Part shown: positions 9,955 to 19,604 of the stretch, piece after piece
How the letters are laid out: every line of letters begins with the position of its first letter
Position numbering within the stretch: position 1 is the first letter of the stretch
DNA from: Entophlyctis helioformis
Taxonomy: Eukaryota; Chytridiomycota; Chytridiomycetes; Chytridiales; Chytriomycetaceae
Length of the DNA stretch: 64,000 bases
Assembly (NCBI GenBank): GCA_025526915.1
Contig: JAHLKH010000020.1
Coordinates: 1-64,000 of the forward strand
Reading direction: 5' to 3'
Notes under the pieces: model-generated
Told to the model about the DNA's origin: nothing
Seen by the model: only the letters and a program-made list of their open reading frames with translations
Database searches by the model: none
Position numbers and translations under genes: made by a program

Positions 9955-12900
9955 TCATATCATGTGTCCATGCGACGTGGCTGCTGCGGACGCTATTTGC
10001 GGCTGTTGATGCATGTGCATGTGCATGTGCTGGTGCTGGTGCTGATGCTGATGTTCGGCCATCGATGCCGGCTCCCAGTCCATGTCAGAATAAGAGAGAT
10101 GTGCCGACGCGACTGGCAGAGCCATCGTCAACATGGAGGGATGATGGCCCATTTCTGCATGCTGCAAACCCGACTGCGACGGCAGTCCATTCGCATGCTC
10201 GTGCTCGCCGCTCGCCAGCGGCATGTGATGATTAGGGTGGTGGTTGTGTGGTTGTGATGATGATGTGGCAACTGTTGCTGGTGATGAGCAATGTTCTGTT
10301 GCTGGCTGCTGGTTGCATCTGCTGGTTGCGATGGATCGCTTGCTCGCCACGTGGCAGAGATTTGAGCTCCTCAATGGCGCAGCAGTCGTGACAAGCGCCA
10401 CCTGCGCAGAGTACTGCACTCCCGGACGCGGCGGCGCCTTTTCGATCGTCTCGCGGCTTTCCTTGTCGAGCACCAGCGGCGGCGAGTCGAGCGGGCGAAT
10501 CGATTCTTCAAACCGCCGTACTGGCGCTCGATGCAGTCGTAGTCGACGTTGATGTCCTCGAGAAGCCAGACAAAGAAGCCGGCCGTGCTCTCGGCAGGGT
10601 GGGGTTGTGTGGGCAGAGTGGTGAGGTTGCGCTGGGCGTTGAGGCTTGCCATGCCAGAGACGTTGGCCGAGGCCGTTGGCGTGGGACTGCTGGACGGGCG
10701 CATGGCCAGGTCGGTTGCCGACCGAGAGACGGCGGCATTCGCAGCAAGAGCGGTGGTCTTGGACGGCGTGAGGAGCGACAGAGACGAGAACGAAAAGGAC
10801 GGCAGCGTAGGTGCGGACAGGGGATGGGTGCTGCCGTGGTGCTGCAGCTGGTTGTTGGTGCTGGACACGTCGGACTGGGTCGTCGAGTCTGCCGAGTCAG
10901 AGCTGGAGCTGCTGGGCGACGTGGGCGTGTGTGTCCGAGCAGTGTCGGCTGGTGCAGAAGGGTGAGCGTCGGAGGCGGCTGTGGTATGGTGGATGTGGGA
11001 GGGGCTGCTGCGGATGCCATCGCTGGCGTGGCTGGCGTGGCTGGTGGCGGACGGAGACGAGGAGCCGACGCCGTAGGGGTTGCTGCGTCGCTTCTTCTTC
11101 TTCTTCTTGCTCTTGCTGCCGCACTACTCGTGTTGCTCGTGTTGGACGCGCCGTCCACGCTCTGCTCGCTCTCTGCGCCGTTGCTGCTGCCGCCCGTGCT
11201 CATCAGACTGCTTGCCGAGTGCGTGCTGGGCAGTCCCGTCTTGGCCAGCATCTTGACAGCTGCGGCTGCGGCTGGCGATGGGGCGATGATGCATTTGCAC
11301 CGGCCGAGGGGCTGGATGTGACGGCGGTCGCGTCTGTCGATGACGAGATCGACATGGGCTGCGTCTGCTGCGCGCAGGGCTTGCTGTCAAACTCCTCGTA
11401 GGGCGAGGTTGCTGAAGAGTCGCGGCCGACAAGATCGAGCGCAGGTCCATTGGGCCGCGCGACTGAGCAACCAGGTCGAGATGGCTGGGCGGCACGACGG
11501 GTATAAGCGTCGCAATGCCAAGTGTGGATGCGATCGAGGCAGCCAGAGCACGCGACAGCGGTGCAGGGAGTCCGGGAAGGCGGGATGCTGCGGGTCCGTG
11601 CGGGGCTGGCGCAGAGAGGTCGTTGGGGAGGATCTCGCGGTAGTAGGTGCAGTGGCGCTCGTCGTTGTATGGCGGGCCGAGGATGTCGAGAAACACCACC
11701 TCATCGGACAGGGCGGTGAACGAGTGCATGTTGGGGCCGCCGAGCGGCGAGATGGTCAGCAGCGAGTCGGGAGAGTCGCCCGAGATGACGCGGTCGATGC
11801 CGATACGAGCACGCCGCACTGTGCAGGGGAGCGATGGTCAGTGCAGGATCTCGCCATGGGAGGGATGTATGCGGTCTGGCCAGCCAGCCAGCCAGCCAGC
11901 CAACAAAGAGCGATCTGCGAGCCAACAGCGATCGGCCAACAAAGCGATCGGCCTGCAGATCAACAGTGCAGGCCCACGTACACTTGAGAGGCTGGTCGTC
12001 GTTGTCGGCGTCGGGCACAGAGCGGGCGCTGTCGGCATCGGGCAGGAACTCGTAGGTGCGCACACGCATGTCGCCCGAGACGATCTTTGTGAAGACGGTC
12101 ATGCCCGGGTGGTCGTGGGTGGGCATGGTGGTGCCCTTTCTGAGCACAAAGATGCACATGTTGAAGTCGGGCGTCTCGTACAGCGGGTAGTACTCGACCG
12201 GGTGCTGCGACGGGCTGTGTCGTATCGTGTCACATCGTGTCGTGTCACATCGTATCACATCGAAGGAATCGTGGTGGTGGGAGGCATCGACGGCAGCCGA
12301 TTCCAAGTCCGGCCATGACGCGGTATGACCCATCGCAGCGGGTGCGCCATTTGCGATCGGCGGGGCGGCGCGGGGGCGGGCGGCAGAACCAGCGGGAGCG
12401 CGTCATTGGTCGGCGCAACCCGACCCGAGGTTTGCGGAACAGACAGCACATTGTGAGTCATTGTGCCGTCATTGCGAGCAACAGTGACACATGCACGGAT
12501 GGCAGGCGTGGGTTGGTGGGCGGGGGCTTATGCAGGCAGGCGTGGGCTGGGCACGGTTGGGCGTGCCGAGGGGAGCAATGGATGGATCGATGGAGCAGTC
12601 GCACAGGGCGGCGGCGACTGGGGAACAGCCCAAACAGTCCAGACAGTCCAGACGGCCCAGCCTGCCAGACTGCCAAGCAGACCCACACGGCCCGAATGCG
12701 AGCTGCCCCCATCCACGCACAGTCCCCACTCCGTCCTCCCATCACATCGCATCGCCGCCCTGCACCCAGAGCAGCCAGCCAGCCAGAGCATGTGCAGCCA
12801 GCCAGCCAGAGGCTGAGCAGAGCACCCACGACCGTGGCGCATGGATGCCGCTTGCTGCTGGTCCTAGTGTTGCTACGGCTGCTGGCTGCTGGCTGCTGGC

Positions 12901-13293
12901 TGCTGGCTGCTGGCTGCTGCTGCTACGATGGCCAGCATCAAGTCGAGAACAGAGTGCGTACCATCAGCGAGAGCAGCTCCGGCTTGACTTTGTTGAGCAG
13001 CTTGCTGAGATTGTCTGCGAGTCGCACGCCCGCCGGCCCGTGGAGGTCGTTGAGCATAAACAGCCGCTCGGCAAACAGTCCGATGGCCTGCAACAGCGGC
13101 ATGTGGTGTGGTGTGGTATGCTGTGGTGTGGTGTGGTGTGGTGGCTGCTGGTGGGGTGGTGTGGCGTGCGGGGCGATGCTGATGTCGGTGGTGGTCAATA
13201 AAGGGGTGGTTGTCGTCGTCGTCGCCGTGGCCGTGGTCGACTTGACTTGACTTGCTGATGGCAAACCGTTCTGAAAACCTGGCGCAGTGCCAT
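9955..13293 (-). CDS. PCO/ADO-type thiol dioxygenase with long disordered C-terminus
   Basis: Exons 13252-13293, 12962-13087, (an exon or intron unresolved 12205-12961), 11982-12204, and from 11818 downward. The core shows the PCO/ADO cupin: THDHPGMTVFTKIVSGDMRV supplies two iron-binding histidines and GPNMHSFTALSDEVVFLDIL the third; a terminal strand (FFVWLLEDINVDYDC) is typical. Plant and animal members oxidise N-terminal cysteine of proteins, or cysteamine, and act as oxygen sensors feeding the Cys/Arg N-degron pathway. Between core and terminal strand lies a long Ser/Thr-rich, apparently disordered insert with a Lys-rich stretch. Reading it needs small frame corrections near 11440, 11285, 11100 and 10511. 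If the last applies, the protein ends at 9955 in a His/Met-rich tail; otherwise it stops at 10371. Confidence 0.8.
11878..11902. repeat. GCCA tetranucleotide tract in a dioxygenase intron
   Basis: Tandem (GCCA)n, starting TGGCCAGCCAGCCAGCC, within the 163-nt intron 11819-11981. In transcript sense it reads (TGGC)n. Confidence 0.8.
12205..12961. other. Long unresolved intronic region of the dioxygenase gene
   Basis: A 757-nt span between exons that join in phase. It is longer than other introns here and may hide a short exon; the frame at 12255-12461 (minus) is one candidate. It contains CACATCGT-type repeats next to the acceptor (12229-12262) and a heptamer GCTGCTG repeat near 12879-12925. 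I see no separate gene. Confidence 0.45.
12879..12925. repeat. Heptamer (GCTGCTG)n repeat
   Basis: About six tandem copies of the 7-bp unit GCTGCTG in an intron of the dioxygenase gene. The same heptamer recurs in introns near 15787-15818, 20106-20124 and 34407-34424. Confidence 0.85.
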
Positions 13294-13780
13294 TAAGCGT
13301 CAGCGCCAAAATCACAGGCCGCCAACTGCTGGAGCGTGCTGATATTTGGCGCACGTCCGCGCCTGCACCAGCCAGGACGCCTCGCCCACTGAGCCTGCAA
13401 CCTACAGCAGCTGAATCGGAACAGGCACGTCTTGAATCGACCGCCGCCAGACTCTGGCGACAACCTGCGACGCTGCCCGCACAGCTTATCTCGCCGTGCT
13501 GTGGTGGCTGCGTGCGCCAAATTGTCAACCATCCGAGCCGCCAGCCAATCCAACGCCGTCGCTGTGACGAGCCTGTCTTTGGAGCATCGTCTATCGGAGC
13601 TGGGCAGCCACCGTATCTGCAGCCATTGTACTGAGTTGCACGAGGCTGGGCACGCGGCTGACCGTCTGTTTCCTGCGTGGCATACGACTACTGTCTTTTG
13701 AACACACTCGTCGGCTTGGTTGCGAGCATTGTGCAGGCAAGGGATCTGTATGTTCAGGGTCGAAAATCGAATGTGAAAGC
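13294..13780. other. Intergenic region upstream of dioxygenase and tRNA-Arg
   Basis: No gene is supported here. From 13711 the sequence is part of a duplicated block shared with 57058 onward. The rest presumably holds the dioxygenase promoter; no TATA box is evident. Confidence 0.45.
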
Positions 13781-14116
13781 GGGCTTATGGCGCAATGGAT
13801 AGCGCGTCTGACTACGAATCAGGAGGTTCCAGGTTCGACCCCTGGTAAGCTCGATCTCACATTTTGCCACTCTCGGCATCACCTTTCCTTTTGCCGCTCT
13901 TGCCAGAGTCTCTTCGTTTTGCCCAGATCGCCCTTGCCTGTCAGTCCAGTGCTGGTCTCGTTCATTCCATGCAGAGTCTTGCTCTGTGGTGACCAGCACA
14001 GTCAATGCACCTGGAGACGTGCGTCCACTCGCCTCGCGAATGTGCGCATTTCTTCAGGCGGCCCATGGTGTGTTCCAGCGTACTTTATGGATACATCACC
14101 ATGGACGTGTCGGACC
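13711..14116. repeat. Copy A of a tRNA-Arg-containing duplication
   Basis: This segment matches 57058-57495: 70 bp upstream flank without net indels, an identical tRNA, a spacer that has diverged with indels, and a 116-bp block (14001-14116) with only five differences. Both copies lie in the same orientation about 43 kb apart. Confidence 0.9.
13781..13853 (+). tRNA. tRNA-Arg (ACG), copy A
   Basis: 73 nt fold as a cloverleaf: acceptor GGGCTTA/TAAGCTC with one G-U pair, D stem GCGC, anticodon loop CTACGAA (anticodon ACG), T arm CCAGG-TTCGACC-CCTGG, discriminator G. No intron. A run of four T (13860-13863) gives a Pol III terminator. The sequence is identical to the copy at 57128. Confidence 0.97.
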
Positions 14117-14229
14117 AGCGGGATGACATAACTGAGGGATCTACGCACGGCCTTACGCTCGGAAGTGTATGGCATCCATCCCGTTGGGACTTGGTCGACA
14201 TCGCCCTATCAAATCTAATGTGCGGTTCA

Positions 14230-16145
14230 TTACAACTCGCGGCAAGTCTTGAGAACGTGCTCGTACACAACAAAGTTGAGCGAGTGCACAGGGAAGCTGC
14301 GGACAAGCTGCGGGCCAATGCCGCGGAAGAAACCAGCAACGCCGTGCCGTGCGTATCTCCGCCGGATAAACTCCCATGCACCGCCAGGGAACTGTCTCTT
14401 GGCACTGAACGCATCCTGCTGAATCACCGACTTGACGCTGCACATGGCCACACAGGATCGTTAGAAATAGTCGCCACAACCAGACGCATGGGCTGGCCAG
14501 GCATACGGATCTGCCGACTTACACATCTATGGGGAACAAAAACGTCCATGCAAGGGTGCCTGCAATGCCACCGCCTAGCATGTGGATGAGCGGCCCCGCT
14601 GTCTGGCCCTCGGGCGTGGCAACCAGCTTGAACATCTCGTACAGCGAAAAGTAGATGCCTGTGCCGATCGAGTCTCGGATAACGTGTGTCGTGAATCCAG
14701 TCCACAGACCCAGCACGCCGCGAGTGCGGACAATGTGCACAAACCATTCTGTCGACGACCGCCCGCCTGCTGCGCCGAAGCGGCAAGCCTGCGGTTGGTC
14801 TGGGTGCCGATGCTGCTGCTGCTTTGGACGGCGTCGATGCAGATGTGGCAGCCGTCGCGGAAGATGGCGTGCGAGATGGCGTGCGGGACGGCGTGGAGGA
14901 CGCCGAGCCTTCTCCCAGACCTGTCGGGCCACTTCCACCAGCAGACGGAATACGTGCTCCACCAACAGGATCGGCGACCTCGGCTGCTGCACGTGCTGCT
15001 GCGGCAACCCTGGCAGATGACGACCCCGTGACAATAGCAGCAGCTTCGTTGGCCGACGAAGCGACCGAGACACGCTCGAGCTGCTTTTGGATCTGGATGT
15101 GCCATCATGCCAGCGTCAGTCGGCCAGCCGTCCCCTTCCAATAGAGCGCCAAGTGAAGGCTGTACTCACCTTGACAAGATCGATGGGTGCGCTAATGGCT
15201 GTGACAATGGTGCCCGTGAGCGCGCCAGACAGAAACGATGCCACCGCCAATCGTGAATGCTCGCTCCAAGTCGACCCGTCTGACGCCTGTGGCGTCTGTG
15301 ATGCTGCCAAGCCCACCCGGAGATCTGTGACTGCAGCAGGCGTCTGGGGCGGCAGCATGTCCAGCAGACCGGTCTTTGCCCAGTAGTAGATGGAAAAGGA
15401 GACGCCGCGCAGCACAATCACAGACGACAGCGTCGGAATGACGCCGCGATAGAAGCCCGCCACGCCTTCGTCCTTGTAAGTCTGTCGGATGCAGGCAATG
15501 GCCGACGGGTAGCTGTACGCCTGCATGCGGGTCTTGATCGAGTCAAACTGGCCGTGCGCATATGCCACATCCCACCAGCACCAGTGTCCACCAGCACCAG
15601 CCATCGGCCGGCCATTCCGTGGCAGGGCACACAAACAGACGCCGCACGTGGAATCCATTCATCATCGCAGCCATCGGCGGCCATCAACAAACAGAGCAGG
15701 CGGTCCTGGGTCAGCAGCCAGACAGCGGGCATGGGCCGACGGCCGCAATCGGCGGTGCGTCCATGTGCGGTGGTCCATGCAGCAGCGGGCAGCAGGCAGC
15801 AGGCAGCAGGCAGCAGGCCACTCACGGGGTATCCAGCCATGACGCCCGTGGTTGCGGCGCAGGCGGCAGCAATCGTGACCGCATTCGACCGCACAAAGGC
15901 ACGATCATGTCCTGCAGGTCCTGCTGCCACTGCAGCTGCTGCGGATTCAACGGCGGCAGGTGCGGCATCTGCGGCAGGCCAAACGGCAGCGAGTGTGCCA
16001 GCGCTGCGCTCGCATGTGGTGGGGCTTGTGGCGGTGTTTCTTGCGCTGCTTGGACGGGTGCTGGTCCCTGTGGCGGTTGCTCGGCTGCTGCAGCGGGCCT
16101 GCTCTGCCAGCCCAGCCAGCCAAGCCAAGACGTCGGCTTTGGCAT
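14230..16145 (-). CDS. Mitochondrial carrier (SLC25) family protein
   Basis: Exons 15826-16145, 15170-15547, 14523-15092 and 14230-14437. The three carrier repeats are visible through their Px[DE]xx[KR] motifs: GYPFDSIKTRMQ across the first junction, APIDLVK across the second and FPIDVVKSVIQQ across the third, each followed by a GFFRG or GFYRG type helix. Such carriers exchange metabolites across the mitochondrial inner membrane; the substrate is not evident. The second matrix loop holds an Ala/Ser/Thr-rich insert of about 90 residues, unusual for the family. Frame corrections are needed near 15899 (conserved first helix) and near 14765. The first ATG (16145) gives a Pro/Ala-rich leader; an internal ATG near 15970 is an alternative start. 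Confidence 0.88.
15787..15818. repeat. Heptamer (GCAGCAG)n repeat in a carrier-gene intron
   Basis: Four tandem GCAGCAG units within the intron 15548-15825, the reverse complement of the heptamer found in the dioxygenase intron on this strand. Confidence 0.85.
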
Positions 16146-16178
16146 TTTGTGGTTGTTGGCGAATCAGGCAACAACCGG

Positions 16179-18796
16179 ATGAAGGTTCAAGTGTTCCTGT
16201 ACGACCTGTCGCAGGGCATGGCGCGGGCCATGTCGCAGAGCCTGGCTGGCCGCCAAATCGACGGCATCTGGTGCGTTGCCCCTGCTCGTCGCCCTTGCTC
16301 GCTGCTGGTTGCCCTTGCTCGTGGCGCTGTGTGCTGACCACCCGCCTCGGCCAGGCACACGTCGGTCGTGGTCTACGGCCGCGAGTTTGCGTTTGGCCAG
16401 GGCATCGAGGAGTTCGTCCCTGGCCGAGCCCCGCACGGCCCGATTGTCGAGCGCATCGACATGGGCGTGACCGGCATCCCCGAGGACGTCTTCATGGAGT
16501 ATCTCGACAACATGCGCTCCGTCTGGACGTGAGTGCCCCCCCACCGTTGCCGCCTTTGCGAGGGTGCCAGGGTGCCCAGGCGACTGACTGACCGCTTGCG
16601 CCATGTGCATCGTCGACGATCCCACTCCAACACCAACAGCGCAGACAAGTACCATGTTCTCGACAACAACTGCAGTGAGTGCTGCTCGCCCAGTGCCCGC
16701 TCGCCACTTGCTTGCCCACCAGCCCACTTACCGATCGCACTTCGCAGACAACTTTAGCGACGAAGTGTGCCAGTTTCTGGTCGGCAGGGGCATCCCGTCG
16801 CACATCACAAGCCTGCCTGCAGACTTTATGAACACGTCCGTCCTTGCCGTGTCGCTTGCCTGCTGTCGCTGTGCTGTCTAACGCCGCATGCGGTTGGCAG
16901 GCCGTTTGGACAGTCGCTGCTGCCCATGATCGAGGGCATGTTTGGCCCGTCGCGCCACAACAGCAATCCCCAGCTCAACCAGACGGCTGCACCTCAGCGA
17001 TCCGGCCAGCCTCCCGTGTCTGCCGGTGACTTGATGTCTGCTCTTTCTGGCCTTGCTGGAATGCCCGGTATGAGTGGACTGGGCGGACTGGGCGGCATGA
17101 ACGGCATGGGCGGTATGAACGGCATGGCTGGCATGGCTGGCGCTCCGTCCATGCCATCTGCATCCGCTGCATCAACAACATCGCGTGCAGACCACCCCAT
17201 TGCCCACGTTAAGCCGTGCACGGGACTTGCAGAGTTCCGATCGCTGCTCGCCACCCACCGCGCCGTCGCTGTCGACTTTACTTCCGCCACCTGCGGTCCG
17301 TGCCGCGTCATCTCGCCCGAGTTTGACCGTCTCATTACAGAGGCCAACGAGACGTTCCGTCCGCTCGGCGTGCAGAACCTGCCCACGGCTCCCATTCTGG
17401 GTCTGAGCGTCGAAGTGGGCATTGCCCGTGAGTTGGCAGCAGCCTACAAGATTGCTGCCACCCCCACGTTCATGTTCTTCCTGGATGGCAAGCAGTTCCA
17501 CGAGTTCCGTGGCGCCGATCGCTCTGAGCTAAAGTCAAGCATCGATCTCTTGCTCTTCACTGCGTATCCAGGTGAGTGCTTTACCGAACCAGTTGTTGGA
17601 TCCGCAGTTCACCAACATGGCTCGAGCAGCACATCCGCACGCCAAGTTTTCTCTGTCCAGCCTCGCCGATCTGCGCGACTCGGAGCCCGTCCGATTTGTG
17701 CAGTCGTCCAACCTCGATGCCATCTTCAACAAGCTCAAGACGTTTGCAACAGAGGGCAAGGTGGCGTGGGACGATGCTGCTGCCCAGCGGCTTCTTGTGT
17801 GGATGAAGGCGGCGGTGCATCATCCAAGACGCCGCTGGCCAGTGTCGCTGGCTGGCAGACGTTTTTGAGTGAGTCTGGCCGTTGCCCAGGATTGCCCTTT
17901 ATGCGAAATGCAAGACTCACACACGGCTCTCCATCTCCGCGACAGGCAACCTGCTCGTTCAGCTGCCAGTCAATCAGCTCTTTCCCGTCCTCGACATTGT
18001 GCGTCTCCTCGTCACGCAGGATCCCGCCGCGTGCGTCTTTTTCTTGTCGCAAGACCCTGCCCACTCGCTTGTTGCCGTCATGGACAAGATCGTGCAAAAC
18101 GCCGAGACTGCGGGCAAGCCAACGCGTCTCATGCTCCTGCGTCTTGGCTGCAACCTGTTCACCAAGGCCGATCCGTCCGTTCCTCTTGCCCGTCTGGCAG
18201 ACGCGCGCACCCTCTTCACATCGGTTGTAGTTGACCATCTGCTCTCGCCCGAGCTGCAGCTTCGCCAAGCCTCTGCGCTCCTGGTGTTCAATGTCGCATG
18301 GTCGGTGACGCTGCTGCGTCCTGCTGCTGACCCTGCAACTGCTGCGGCTGCGTTTGCAGATTTTGACGAGGGATGGGCGTCGGAGCTTGTCGCTGCCATC
18401 TGCAATGCCATTGACGCCGAGGCCAGTCTTGGCGCCAATGGCGACGACGATATCGGTGAGTCTCCCGAGTCTGGCGCGTCCTGGTGGCATCTGAGGAGAG
18501 ATGGCTGACGCGAACCGTGCGTGTTGACAGCGCTGCGTCTCGTGTCCGCGCTTGGGCTGCTGCTCGCCTTTGCACCCACCTCGATTGCCGAGCTTGCACA
18601 GGTTGTTGGTGCTGGCGAGCATCTGCAGACCATGACGGCGCACCGCAATGCTGCCATCAAGACGCTCAACGGATCGCTGGCGGCCATGGCCGACAACAAG
18701 GACGGCGTCGCTGCTGCCCGCAAGACGATCGAGAAGAAGAAGTGGCTGGTCAAGACGGCCAAGGAAGTCACCGACCTGCTGTCCGTTGTGCAGTAG
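16179..18796 (+). CDS. DeSI/PPPDE peptidase - thioredoxin - PUL fusion protein
   Basis: Exons 16179-16270, 16354-16528, 16640-16674, 16748-16835, 16901-17868 (containing frame shifts), 17946-18455 and 18531-18796. The N-terminal PPPDE domain has the catalytic His in HTSVVVYGREF and Cys in DNNCNNFSDE, as in DeSI desumoylating/deubiquitinating enzymes. A Gly/Met-rich linker leads to a thioredoxin domain with active site CGPC (VDFTSATCGPCRV). The rest is an alpha-solenoid PUL domain, which binds Cdc48/p97 in PLAA/Ufd3. A role in ubiquitin- or SUMO-linked Cdc48 work is inferred. The frame slips by one near 17572, just before PUL, and slips back near 17828. The start codon is 33 bp from that of the divergent carrier gene. 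Confidence 0.9.
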
Positions 18797-19604
18797 ATGC
18801 CATCATTGCGTCTGGTGGATGATGGATGTTGAATGAAGTTACGTGTCTGTCATTCCGCAGGCCATCAGGCTGCCACTTGGTCTGCGGCTGCGGTGCCTGC
18901 TGCCTTGTGCCTGCAGAGCCCTCTGGTCATCGCAGCATCTGCTGACGGCGACGGGGAGATGGCTGTCATGGCCAGCAGCCCGCTCGGAACACAGAGCCGT
19001 CGGCCGTTGTCTGTTGTGCAGAGAGCAGCATGGCCATGGCACTCCTGTCTGCGGCTGGCAATGGCTGTGGCGTGAAGTGGTTACCGTAAAGCGATGCGTG
19101 GGCCATGGCTGGGAACCACGGGCGAGACGCATCGATCGGCACATCCGCATGCTCTTGCAGCAGACTGACCAACGCTCTGTGCAGACACTCGCTGCCACCA
19201 AACCACCACTCGTCGCGTCGCCCATCCCCGAGTGCCGTCCACTGCTGGAACATGGCAATGTGAACGCGTCCAACCACAGCAAGCTGCCCTTCAAGCATCT
19301 CGTCTCTCTCTCTGACCATCTCGTCGCTGCTCTCAAGCATCCGTCTAGCCATTCTCGTGTCGTTTCCACACTGCTCTCTTCACAGACTCTTGTCTTTGCA
19401 TCCCAGTATACCTTTTGATGTCGACTGCCCAACACTGACGAGTTCCCTGTCGTGCTCGCCGTCGTGAGCCACAGCTTCGCAGCCAATCGAGCGATGGTTT
19501 CCCATCCTCAACAAAACAGCATTGCACAACTGGGCATCTGTGGCTGAGGCGGCATCCGAGGGTTTCTGAAGCAACCCACAGCCACGCAAGCAACGGCCGC
19601 CAGC
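18797..19604. other. Intergenic region with a weak minus-strand open frame
   Basis: An 808-bp gap. A minus-strand frame at 18966-19352 (129 codons, starting MARRMLESSDEMV) has fair composition and lies behind a possible 44-nt intron with a GTATAC donor, but the upstream exon does not join in phase and no family is recognised. I treat it as unproven. The right end must contain the promoter of the TMEM135 gene. Confidence 0.35.

Noticed and set aside
10508..11321. Long open frames on both strands (Pro/Arg-rich minus, Gly/Val-rich plus)
   Set aside because: They are alternative-frame shadows of the GC-rich dioxygenase insert; only the Ser/Thr-rich frame leads to the conserved terminal strand.
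12237..13250. 337-codon plus-strand open frame
   Set aside because: It lies opposite dioxygenase exons and intronic repeats, with low-complexity composition and no domain or splice logic.
13711..14116. CRISPR array or integrase attachment site at the tRNA
   Set aside because: The window is eukaryotic; there are no regularly spaced repeats and no integrase nearby.
15418..16341. 307-codon minus-strand frame
   Set aside because: Only its short AATTGVMAGYP segment belongs to the carrier; the rest is a shadow running through intron and upstream DNA.
15554..16591. 345-codon plus-strand open frame
   Set aside because: It is antisense to the mitochondrial carrier and runs into the DeSI gene in the wrong frame.
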